Assembly: GCA_020629595.1 (NCBI GenBank)
Contig: JAHDDA010000035.1
Coordinates: forward strand, 1 to 13,164
From: Chitinophagales bacterium
Lineage (GTDB): Bacteria > Bacteroidota > Bacteroidia > Chitinophagales > UBA2359
Length of the DNA: 13,164 nt
Direction of reading: 5' to 3'
A program made the translations under genes and the position numbers. Numbering within the stretch: the first letter of the stretch is position 1; every line of letters begins with the position of its first letter. Shown piece by piece: positions 7,095 to 13,164 of the stretch. The notes beneath the pieces were generated by a model, which searched no databases, was not told the DNA's origin, and saw nothing but the letters and a program-made list of their open reading frames with translations.

Positions 7095-7125
7095 CAAAAT
7101 TAATCTAATCTAAATCTATTAACAA
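7095..7125 (-). promoter_or_regulatory. Promoter of rdgB (TTG-N20-TAATTTTG)
   Basis: On the minus strand a TTG (7125-7123) is followed after exactly 20 bases by TAATTTTG (7102-7095), an exact TAnnTTTG box. This is the Bacteroidota housekeeping sigma pattern with -33 and -7 elements. The expected start site is near 7091, giving a leader of about 45 bases before the rdgB ATG. Confidence 0.65.
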
Positions 7126-7138
7126 TTATTACAAGTAT

Positions 7139-10100
7139 ATGCCATTAAAAATTTATAAAGCCTCAGCAGGTTCGGGAAAAACCTTTACAATTGTAAAAGA
7201 ATATTTGAAGATTGTACTAAAAAACCCATTTGATTATAAAAGTATTTTAGCTATAACTTTTACTAATAAAGCAACTCAAGAAATGAAAGAAAGAATATTG
7301 AGTGCTTTAGAAGAATTGAGTATTGGCAATTCTGAAATGCTTGAAAGCATAATTAATGAAACAGGATTAGAAAAGGAAAAAATAGTAAAAAATGCCCAAA
7401 AAACTTTAGAGTTAATATTACATGATTATTCTAGGTTTGAAGTATCTACAATTGATAGTTTCTTCGCAAAAGTAATTAGGGCTTTTTCTAAAGAACTGCA
7501 ATTGCCTATGCGTTATGAAATGGAAATGAATAAAGAATTTGCAGTTGAAGAGGCTATAAAATTTATGTTTTCAAATTTAGGAGAAAATCCACAATTATTA
7601 AGATGGTTGTTATTTTTTGCCTATACTAAAATGGATAACGATAGTGGTTGGAACTTAGATAATGCACTGCAAGAGTTAGGGAAAACTATTTTTGAAGAAG
7701 ATGTTTTTGATTGGTTAAATAATTTTGAATTTGACTATATTGAATTAGAAAAAAGTATAAATCAAGCAAAAAAAGGAATTAAGCAATTTGAACAAGAATT
7801 ACTTGATTATTCTAAGCAATTTGAACAATTATTAAAACAAACTTCATTGGTTGCAAAAGACCTAGTAAGCGGCAGTACAACTTGGATTTTAACAAATGTA
7901 AGGAAAAGGTATTTTGATAAAACTACAAAGGCATTTTTAGATATTTTAAATGGAGATAAAAATTGGTATGCAAAAACAAGCAAGAAGAAAGAAATTATAC
8001 AAAGTATTGAAACAAAACTTACCCTAATTGCACAAAATGCCTATAATTTTTACACTGAAAATTTACACAACTTAAATACGCAAAAAGCCTTTTTAAAGCA
8101 CATACACGCTTATGGTGTTTTAGGAAATATTGATGCAGGTGTAAAAGCATACAGAAACGATAAAAACTTACTTTTAATTTCAGACGTAGGAGCAATTATC
8201 ACAAGTGCTATTAGTGACGGAGATGCCCCATTTATTTATGAAAAAATTGGCAATTATTATAAGCATATTTTCATTGATGAATTTCAAGACACTTCAAATT
8301 TTCAGTGGAATAATTTAAAACCATTGGTTTACAACTCCTTGAGTGAAGAAGAAAATGTTTTTATAGTTGGTGATGTAAAACAATCTATTTACAGATTTAG
8401 AGGTGGAAATCTGAACTTGCTTTTAAAAGAAGTTGAACAAGAATTTGTAAGACTATTTGGCAAAACCGAAGTAAGCAATGAAATCTTAGAAGACAATTGG
8501 AGAAGTTACAAACAAATAGTTACATTTAACAACTTGTTTTTCAGCAGATTATGCAATATTGTTTGCGAAAACCTATCAAATAATTTTAGTTCTAAAATAA
8601 TAAGTAATGCTTACCATAAAAACAAACAAAACGTTAAAAAAGACCAAAATGGGTACGTTGAATTTACTTTTTTAAACAATCCAGGAAGTAGAAATAAATA
8701 TAAGGAAGAAGCAAAAACACTTTTAATTCACAATATTAAAGAAGTTGTAAATGATGGCTTTCAACTTAAAGATATAATGATTTTAGTTTTTAAAAACAGA
8801 GAAGCTGAAGAGGTTGCAGAACTGCTTTTAGAACATAATATTAAGTTTGTTTCGGCTGGTTCATTATTATTAAGTAGTGCTTTATCGGTTAAGTTTATAA
8901 TTCAACTTTTTAAACTTTTACATACGCCTAATGATCCCATTGCCTACTCTGCAAGTTTGTATCTTTATTTTAAATTAAGAAATAAAAAAATACATATTGA
9001 ACACGCTATTTTTACCGATTTCAATAGAGAAAAACCAATATTAAAAAATGAATTTCCTAATGAGTTTTTTGATAGGATTCACGAACTTCAAAGGCTTTCG
9101 GTTTTTGAATTAGTTGAAGAGCTTTGCAGAATTTTCAACATTGATTTAATTAAAGACGCTTACCTGCAATTCTTTGCAAACATTTGCCTAAAACAAGCAT
9201 CAAAAGGGATAGTAACAATATTTGATTTCTTAGAATTTTGGAATGAAAATAAAGAAAAATTATTTATTAACACACCCGAAAACTTAGATGCAATTAATAT
9301 AATTACTGTTCATAAGGCTAAAGGTCTTGAAAAGCCAATTGTATTCCTTCCATTTGTAAGCAATTCAGGAAATAAAAGTTTATTTTTTTGGACAAATGAT
9401 TTACCTGCGGAATTTCAAAAGTTTGGATTTTTACCTATTCCTAAAAACAGCTCTTTAGAAAATTCTGGCTTTAGTAGTGCTTACTTTAAAGAAATGCTTT
9501 TAACCTATTTAGATGACATTAATAAATTGTATGTTGCATTCACAAGACCCAAGTGTAGATTATATGCTTACGTTGCTGCCTCAAAAGACATCAATGAGTT
9601 TAAGCAAGCTATTCCTAACTGGATAATACACGTTTTAAAAGCAGATAGTAAACTTTCAAAATATTTTAATACAGATAACAACACCTTCATTTTAGGCACA
9701 AAAAGCCCTAATATTATTAAAACTAATAAAGGGATTGAAGGAAATGTATTTAACTCAAATTCACGTTCATATTCCAACTTTATTAACATTCGTTCTGAAG
9801 CTAAAGAAAAATTTGCTTTATTAGATACATCTATCGAAACAAGTATTGCTGAAGGAATAAAAGCTCACAGTGTTCTGGAAAAGTTGTACAAAAAAAATGA
9901 TTTAGACAAGGTACTTTCTATGTTACTTTCTGAAGGCGTTTTAACACCAAATGATATTCCCTATTTACGCAAATCAATAAATAAATTATTTGAAAATGAA
10001 TTATTTGCCTCTTGGTTTGCAGACAATGATTATAAAGTGTTGGCTGAAAGAGAACTATTTGAAGGAAACAAACGAATACACAAACCCGATAGAGTGCTAA

Positions 10101-10267
10101 TAAAAGGCAAAAAAGCTATTGTTATTGATTATAAAAAACTTGTAGAAGATGAGAAATATATCTTTCAAATTAAGCGTTATGCAAAAATTTTGTTAAAAAT
10201 GGGTTTCCAAAACGTGGATAAATATTTGGTTTATGTTGATACTGGAGTGATAAAGAAGATTGCTTAA
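7139..10267 (+). CDS. AddA/RecB-like UvrD-family helicase with C-terminal PD-(D/E)XK nuclease
   Basis: A 1042-residue superfamily 1A helicase fused to a RecB-type nuclease, the architecture of AddA in AddAB double-strand break repair enzymes. Helicase motifs are complete: ASAGSGKT at 8-15 (ATP binding), AITFTNKATQEMKERI at 38-53, IDEFQD at 379-384 (Walker B), VGDVKQSIYRFRGG at 410-423, DNWRS downstream of it, HKAKGLE at 725-731 and YVAFTRP at 798-804. The nuclease domain keeps its active-site set: GIKAHSVLE with His910, Asp984 in KPDRV and Asp997-Tyr998-Lys999 in IDYKK. Both activities should therefore work. It is shorter than Bacillus AddA (about 1230), as usual in Bacteroidota. No AddB-like partner gene is in the window. 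No exact TAnnTTTG box is visible in the 92 bases upstream. Its last codons overlap the -33 element of the lptE promoter. Confidence 0.93.
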   Translation: MPLKIYKASAGSGKTFTIVKEYLKIVLKNPFDYKSILAITFTNKATQEMKERILSALEELSIGNSEMLESIINETGLEKEKIVKNAQKTLELILHDYSRFEVSTIDSFFAKVIRAFSKELQLPMRYEMEMNKEFAVEEAIKFMFSNLGENPQLLRWLLFFAYTKMDNDSGWNLDNALQELGKTIFEEDVFDWLNNFEFDYIELEKSINQAKKGIKQFEQELLDYSKQFEQLLKQTSLVAKDLVSGSTTWILTNVRKRYFDKTTKAFLDILNGDKNWYAKTSKKKEIIQSIETKLTLIAQNAYNFYTENLHNLNTQKAFLKHIHAYGVLGNIDAGVKAYRNDKNLLLISDVGAIITSAISDGDAPFIYEKIGNYYKHIFIDEFQDTSNFQWNNLKPLVYNSLSEEENVFIVGDVKQSIYRFRGGNLNLLLKEVEQEFVRLFGKTEVSNEILEDNWRSYKQIVTFNNLFFSRLCNIVCENLSNNFSSKIISNAYHKNKQNVKKDQNGYVEFTFLNNPGSRNKYKEEAKTLLIHNIKEVVNDGFQLKDIMILVFKNREAEEVAELLLEHNIKFVSAGSLLLSSALSVKFIIQLFKLLHTPNDPIAYSASLYLYFKLRNKKIHIEHAIFTDFNREKPILKNEFPNEFFDRIHELQRLSVFELVEELCRIFNIDLIKDAYLQFFANICLKQASKGIVTIFDFLEFWNENKEKLFINTPENLDAINIITVHKAKGLEKPIVFLPFVSNSGNKSLFFWTNDLPAEFQKFGFLPIPKNSSLENSGFSSAYFKEMLLTYLDDINKLYVAFTRPKCRLYAYVAASKDINEFKQAIPNWIIHVLKADSKLSKYFNTDNNTFILGTKSPNIIKTNKGIEGNVFNSNSRSYSNFINIRSEAKEKFALLDTSIETSIAEGIKAHSVLEKLYKKNDLDKVLSMLLSEGVLTPNDIPYLRKSINKLFENELFASWFADNDYKVLAERELFEGNKRIHKPDRVLIKGKKAIVIDYKKLVEDEKYIFQIKRYAKILLKMGFQNVDKYLVYVDTGVIKKIA

Positions 10268-10290
10268 CTGTATTTTCGTACCTATATTTG
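10260..10290 (+). promoter_or_regulatory. Promoter of the lptE-secG cluster (TTG-N20-TATATTTG)
   Basis: TTG at 10260-10262 is followed after exactly 20 bases by TATATTTG (10283-10290), a full match to the Bacteroidota -33/-7 pattern with the same spacing as the rdgB promoter. The -33 element overlaps the end of the helicase gene. With normal geometry transcription starts near 10294, only about five bases before the lptE ATG at 10299. This argues against a TTG translation start at 10260, since that codon would lie in the promoter. Confidence 0.65.
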
Positions 10291-10298
10291 AAATTGAT

Positions 10299-10790
10299 AT
10301 GAAAGCCTATTGCTACATACTTTTACTATCTTTATTTAGTGCTTGTGGTGTTTATTCATTTACAGGTGCTTCAATTCCAGATGGTGCTGAAACTATAAGA
10401 ATACCACTTATAGATAACAAGGCTAGTATTGTTGTACCTAGCTTAGCACAAACTATTACCGAAAAATTACAAGATAGGTGTGCAAATGAAACACCCTTAA
10501 ACCTTACTAATAGTAACGAAGATATTTTGTTGTCTGGTAAAGTTACCAAGTATGAAAGCAGACCACAAGCTGCCGCAGGAACAGACAGAGCCGCTTTAAA
10601 TGAATTGGTAATTGCAGTTGAAATGGAGTTTTTGAATGCTAATACAGGCGAGAAATGGACACAGTTATTCACACAAACGGCAACTTACGACAATGCAACT
10701 AACCTTAAAGATGTTGAAGATGATTTGATTGAAGAAATTAGCAATCTAATGATTGACGAAATTTTTAATAGGGCTTTTGTTAATTGGTAA
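10299..10790 (+). CDS. lptE: LPS assembly lipoprotein LptE
   Basis: LptE is the outer-membrane lipoprotein that plugs the LptD barrel and helps place lipopolysaccharide at the cell surface. The chosen ATG gives 163 residues starting MKAYCYILLLSLFSACG: a lipoprotein signal peptide with a lipobox ending at Cys16 (FSAC). The sequence after the cysteine, GVYSFTGASIP, is the pattern I associate with Bacteroidota LptE, and the rest (PSLAQTITEKLQDR, then LLSGKVTKYESRP and the TGEKWTQLF strand) fits the family's alpha/beta fold. The frame could be extended upstream to a TTG at 10260, but that adds 13 residues before the signal peptide and overlaps the helicase gene and a promoter, so it is rejected. 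The gene starts 31 bases after the helicase stop and is followed 12 bases later by the acidic TPR-like gene. Confidence 0.9.
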   Translation: MKAYCYILLLSLFSACGVYSFTGASIPDGAETIRIPLIDNKASIVVPSLAQTITEKLQDRCANETPLNLTNSNEDILLSGKVTKYESRPQAAAGTDRAALNELVIAVEMEFLNANTGEKWTQLFTQTATYDNATNLKDVEDDLIEEISNLMIDEIFNRAFVNW

Positions 10791-10802
10791 AAATTGAAAA
10801 CT

Positions 10803-12272
10803 ATGACAAACAGTAATCAATCACAATATTTTAATCTACTTGAAAATGTTTCTGAATTAGAAAATACTTCTATTGACTTTTTAGAGACATTAGCCAAAAA
10901 TTATCCATTACACCAGCCGTTGCAGGCACTTATAATTAGAAAAATTATACAGTTGGGTAATGCTCAATATGCACCTCTGCAAGCAAAAGCAAACCTAAAA
11001 GTTCCTTTTAAAGAATTTATTTACGAACCTAATATGAATGAAAGGAAGTTGCCTAACTTACCTCCATTGCCAGAAAATGCTTTTTTAAATACTAATGATG
11101 GTTTAGTGATTATTGAAGATGGAACTGAGTTGGTTGAAGGAGAAATTGTAACACAAGATTCTATAAACACGACAATTGATAGTAAAGAAGAAAATTTAAC
11201 CGAAACCAAAGAGAATGAAGAACTTAAAGAATTTGATTTAGTCGAAGCTAAAAGCAATATTAATTTATTAGATGAAGATGAATTAGAAGCTAGTAACATT
11301 GATGAAAGAATAAACTTTGAAACTGAAGAAAACTTAATAGTTGACCATAAGCAATCAAACGAAAATATTGATATAGAACCATCAAAATCTTTAGAAGAAG
11401 AAGAAGATAAAAAACCTACTGAAAAAGAAGTATTTGAAGAAAATGAAACTACATCAATAGAAGCAATTAATGAAACGCCTACACCAATTAAAGATAATGA
11501 TGATTTTAATGAAACGTCAAAGATTTCAGAAAGCAAACCCAATAACAGGTTAGAACAATTAGCTGAATTAAGTTTTGTAATGCGCCCCAAAAAGGATTAC
11601 AATAATAATAATCCAGTTGTTGAAAATGATGAAAACACATTTGAGGAAATCAAAAAAATATTAAAAGAAGAAAATGAACAAGAAATAACATCCTTTGAAA
11701 TACAAGCAATTGTAAATAAAGAATTGGCAAGCAACCAAGTAGATATTATTGACAATGAGGAAGAAGCAACTGAAATTGATGAAAACTTAAAAAATGAAAT
11801 ATCTCAAGAACTTTCTAAAATGGAAGAAGTAAGCTCAATAGATGTTACCAATGAAATTAATGAAACTATAATTGATAAAGATATTTTATCTGAATTGAAC
11901 GAAGAACTTGATAGTATTAAAGATAAAATTAAAGATAAATCACATAGTAAAAATGAAATACAATCTAATTCTGAAAAAGCAATTGAACGATTTAAAGATT
12001 TGATGAATGTAGTTAAGGATAAGCAATTCAAAAAAAATAAATCGAAAGAAAATTCATTTGATGAGCATAAAATCAAAAAAGTAGATGCAAGAATAAATGA
12101 GTCAGAAAATTTTGATAATGCACAATTATCGGAAACTATGGTACGATTTTTAGAGCAAAATAGTAAATTTGAGGAAGCAATTGAGTTATTGAAGACTTTA
12201 AAGTTGAAATTTCCTGAAAAAAGTGCTTACTTTGCATCCGAAATTAAGAGAATAAAAGAAAAAGAAGAATAA
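10803..12272 (+). CDS. Acidic low-complexity protein with TPR-like ends, between lptE and secG
   Basis: A 489-residue protein with no catalytic motif that I recognise. Residues 1-80 are helical: a short repeat-like segment (SIDFLETLAKNYPLHQPLQA and onward, then a Leu/Ile-rich helix) resembling the N-terminus of Bacteroidota proteins found at this position. Residues 85 to about 435 are highly acidic low-complexity sequence rich in Glu, Asp, Asn, Ile and Lys, probably disordered. Residues 442-489 (LSETMVRFLEQNSKFEEAIE, then LLKTLKLKFPEKSAYFASEI) form a TPR-type helical pair with the EEAIELLKTLKLKFPEKS pattern typical of this family. No signal peptide is present, so it should be cytoplasmic. The chosen ATG is nine bases inside a longer frame starting at TTG 10794; the ATG is preferred and the difference is three residues. 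It ends one base before the secG ATG, showing tight coupling. The role is unknown; a binding or scaffold role is only inference. Confidence 0.85.
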   Translation: MTNSNQSQYFNLLENVSELENTSIDFLETLAKNYPLHQPLQALIIRKIIQLGNAQYAPLQAKANLKVPFKEFIYEPNMNERKLPNLPPLPENAFLNTNDGLVIIEDGTELVEGEIVTQDSINTTIDSKEENLTETKENEELKEFDLVEAKSNINLLDEDELEASNIDERINFETEENLIVDHKQSNENIDIEPSKSLEEEEDKKPTEKEVFEENETTSIEAINETPTPIKDNDDFNETSKISESKPNNRLEQLAELSFVMRPKKDYNNNNPVVENDENTFEEIKKILKEENEQEITSFEIQAIVNKELASNQVDIIDNEEEATEIDENLKNEISQELSKMEEVSSIDVTNEINETIIDKDILSELNEELDSIKDKIKDKSHSKNEIQSNSEKAIERFKDLMNVVKDKQFKKNKSKENSFDEHKIKKVDARINESENFDNAQLSETMVRFLEQNSKFEEAIELLKTLKLKFPEKSAYFASEIKRIKEKEE

Positions 12273-12273
12273 A

Positions 12274-12561
12274 ATGTATTCATTATTAACAGTTATACTT
12301 GTATTAATTTGCGTATTTTTAGTAATAGTAGTGTTAATTCAAAACCCTAAAGGTGGCGGATTAGGTGCTGGCTTTGGTGGCGGTTCTGCCAATGCACTTG
12401 GTGGTGTACAACGCACAACAGATTTTTTAGAGAAAGCAACTTGGAGTTTAGCCATTGCATTTTTAATTATTAGCCTTGTGTCTAATATGGCAATTCCTAA
12501 AAAAGATGTAATTGACTCAACAAACAATGCTACAATTGAGCAATTGTTAGACGACGAATAG
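12274..12561 (+). CDS. secG: Preprotein translocase subunit SecG
   Basis: SecG is the small third subunit of the SecYEG inner-membrane channel and assists SecA-driven export. The 95 residues show two transmembrane helices (about 3-23 and 56-74) joined by the family's Gly-rich loop, IQNPKGGGLGAGFGGG at 22-37, followed by ALGGVQRTTDFLEKATW at 41-57. The length and layout are typical, with a short acidic tail (IEQLLDDE). It begins one base after the stop of the acidic TPR-like gene and is the last gene of the lptE cluster, closed by a strong terminator 26 bases downstream. Confidence 0.96.
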   Translation: MYSLLTVILVLICVFLVIVVLIQNPKGGGLGAGFGGGSANALGGVQRTTDFLEKATWSLAIAFLIISLVSNMAIPKKDVIDSTNNATIEQLLDDE

Positions 12562-12586
12562 TTTTTAGCTTAAAATATTTTTTATT

Positions 12587-12620
12587 AAGCGACTTAGGAA
12601 AATCCTAAGTCGCTTTTTTT
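12587..12620 (+). terminator. Intrinsic terminator after secG
   Basis: A perfect 13-bp stem, AAGCGACTTAGGA (12587-12599) with its complement at 12603-12615, encloses an AAA loop and runs into seven T residues (12614-12620). The stem contains several G-C pairs in otherwise AT-rich DNA. There is no matching T-tract for the minus strand, so it acts in the plus direction only. It ends the lptE-secG transcript. Confidence 0.93.
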
Positions 12621-12649
12621 ATATATTATTTTTTGTTTTATGTGTAACA

Positions 12650-12682
12650 AGTTTTTAATCAATACGTAAAAGATTAAAAACT
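12650..12682. repeat. Perfect 11-bp inverted repeat upstream of the acetyltransferase gene
   Basis: AGTTTTTAATC (12650-12660) and GATTAAAAACT (12672-12682) are exact reverse complements separated by 11 bases. The arms are centred about 22 bases apart, close to two helical turns, as for a dimeric DNA-binding protein. The right arm ends six bases before the ATG at 12689. In RNA it would make an AU-rich hairpin beside the start codon. No T-tract follows, so it is not a terminator. Confidence 0.7.
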
Positions 12683-12688
12683 ACCGCA

Positions 12689-13162
12689 ATGATTGAGCTA
12701 AAAAAAATGACATTGCTCGAATATCATTTATTTATAGAAAATGAAATAATGCAATGTTCTGCTGAAGTTAATAAAAAGTTCGGAATAGAACTTCCCTCAA
12801 AAAAACATCAAGAACCTTTTCAAATTAGGGAGAATTTTGAAAATTTAAACACAAACACCTGTAAATTTTGGACACTTTACAACAAGCATACAAAACAAGC
12901 GGTTGGTGGAGTAGTTGTAGATTTTTATCCCAATTTTGCTTATATTGTACAATTTTTAATTTACGAAAGTTTTAGAAATAAAGAGTTTGGAAAATTAAGC
13001 TTATTAAGTTTGGAAAAAAAGCTGATAAACTTAGGAGTTTCAAAAATAAAACTCAATGTATTTGCTTGGAACAATATTGCCATTCAAGTTTATGAAAAGT
13101 TAAACTACGCCTCTATAAACTACCATAACAGCAATGTGGAAATGGAAAAAAAGTTGTTTTAG
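12689..13162 (+). CDS. GNAT-family N-acetyltransferase
   Basis: A complete 157-residue protein with the GNAT fold pattern. Strands beta-2 to beta-4 (about 58-93) lead into FLIYESFRNKEFGKLSLLSL at 89-108, the acetyl-CoA pyrophosphate-binding loop and following helix, then KIKLNVFAWNNIAIQVYEKL at 119-138 and NY at 139-140, the classic beta-5 and alpha-4 region with Asn129 and Tyr135. The loop is partly degenerate: where the family usually has (R/Q)xxGx(G/A), this protein has Arg96-Asn-Lys-Glu99-Phe-Gly101, with Glu in place of the first Gly. The substrate cannot be read from sequence; small-molecule amines and protein N-termini are both possible. The gene follows the secG terminator and so should have its own promoter; I see no exact TAnnTTTG box in the 68 bases between the terminator and the ATG, only the inverted repeat. 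Confidence 0.88.
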   Translation: MIELKKMTLLEYHLFIENEIMQCSAEVNKKFGIELPSKKHQEPFQIRENFENLNTNTCKFWTLYNKHTKQAVGGVVVDFYPNFAYIVQFLIYESFRNKEFGKLSLLSLEKKLINLGVSKIKLNVFAWNNIAIQVYEKLNYASINYHNSNVEMEKKLF

Positions 13163-13164
13163 TA

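Noticed and set aside
10260..10298. TTG start that would lengthen LptE by 13 residues
   Set aside because: It puts extra residues ahead of a perfect lipoprotein signal peptide, overlaps the helicase gene and coincides with the -33 element of a promoter.
10794..10802. TTG start for the acidic TPR-like protein
   Set aside because: An ATG three codons later is available and nothing conserved is lost; the TTG cannot be fully excluded.
11021..11590. A 189-codon minus-strand open frame inside the acidic TPR-like gene
   Set aside because: It is the Ser/Leu-rich reverse of acidic repeats in the plus-strand gene, with no recognisable domain; similar shadows occur at 11804-12076 and 2579-2971.
1..13164. 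Mobile elements, CRISPR arrays, tRNA or rRNA genes, toxin-antitoxin or defence systems
   Set aside because: No transposase, integrase, regular spaced repeats, cloverleaf or known defence domains were seen; the helicase-nuclease is explained by AddA-type repair rather than a defence locus.

Overview
This window looks like chromosomal DNA of a member of the Bacteroidota, most likely a flavobacterium-like lineage. It is strongly AT-rich and the genes lack recognisable Shine-Dalgarno sequences. Three upstream regions carry the Bacteroidota-type -7 box TAnnTTTG (two of them with a TTG exactly 20 bases upstream). Several gene families are typical of the phylum: the LptE form beginning CGVYSFTG, a TPR-like acidic protein between lptE and secG, an ECF sigma factor paired with an anti-sigma/beta-barrel protein, and an ExbB-ExbD-TonB-like cluster next to folC. 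I cannot name the species. No mobile element, tRNA, rRNA, CRISPR array or phage gene is visible.

Left part (1-3645, all minus strand). The start of a secreted protein is cut by the window edge. To its right lie folC (folate polyglutamylation) and a tight exbB-exbD-TonB/TolA-like cluster, transcribed from exbB toward folC. These three make an energised inner-membrane motor and its periplasm-spanning arm. A 326-base divergent intergenic region separates exbB from a stand-alone response regulator on the plus strand (3972-4409).

Middle (4415-7046, minus strand). Read in the direction of transcription the order is rdgB (nucleotide-pool cleaning), an ECF sigma factor, and a 480-residue protein with a cytoplasmic N-terminus, one membrane helix, a long periplasmic linker and a C-terminal outer-membrane barrel. 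The last two overlap by 23 bases and form a regulator pair. The architecture suggests an anti-sigma factor that spans both membranes, the most interesting feature of the window.

Right part (7139-13162, plus strand). A 1042-residue AddA/RecB-like helicase-nuclease is followed by a compact cluster: lptE (LPS assembly lipoprotein), an acidic low-complexity protein with TPR-like ends, and secG (Sec translocon). The cluster has its own promoter, so close to lptE that its mRNA may be nearly leaderless, and a textbook intrinsic terminator after secG. A GNAT-family acetyltransferase gene follows, preceded by a perfect 11-bp inverted repeat. Most genes concern envelope energy, envelope biogenesis and envelope sensing; rdgB, folC and the helicase are housekeeping or repair genes.
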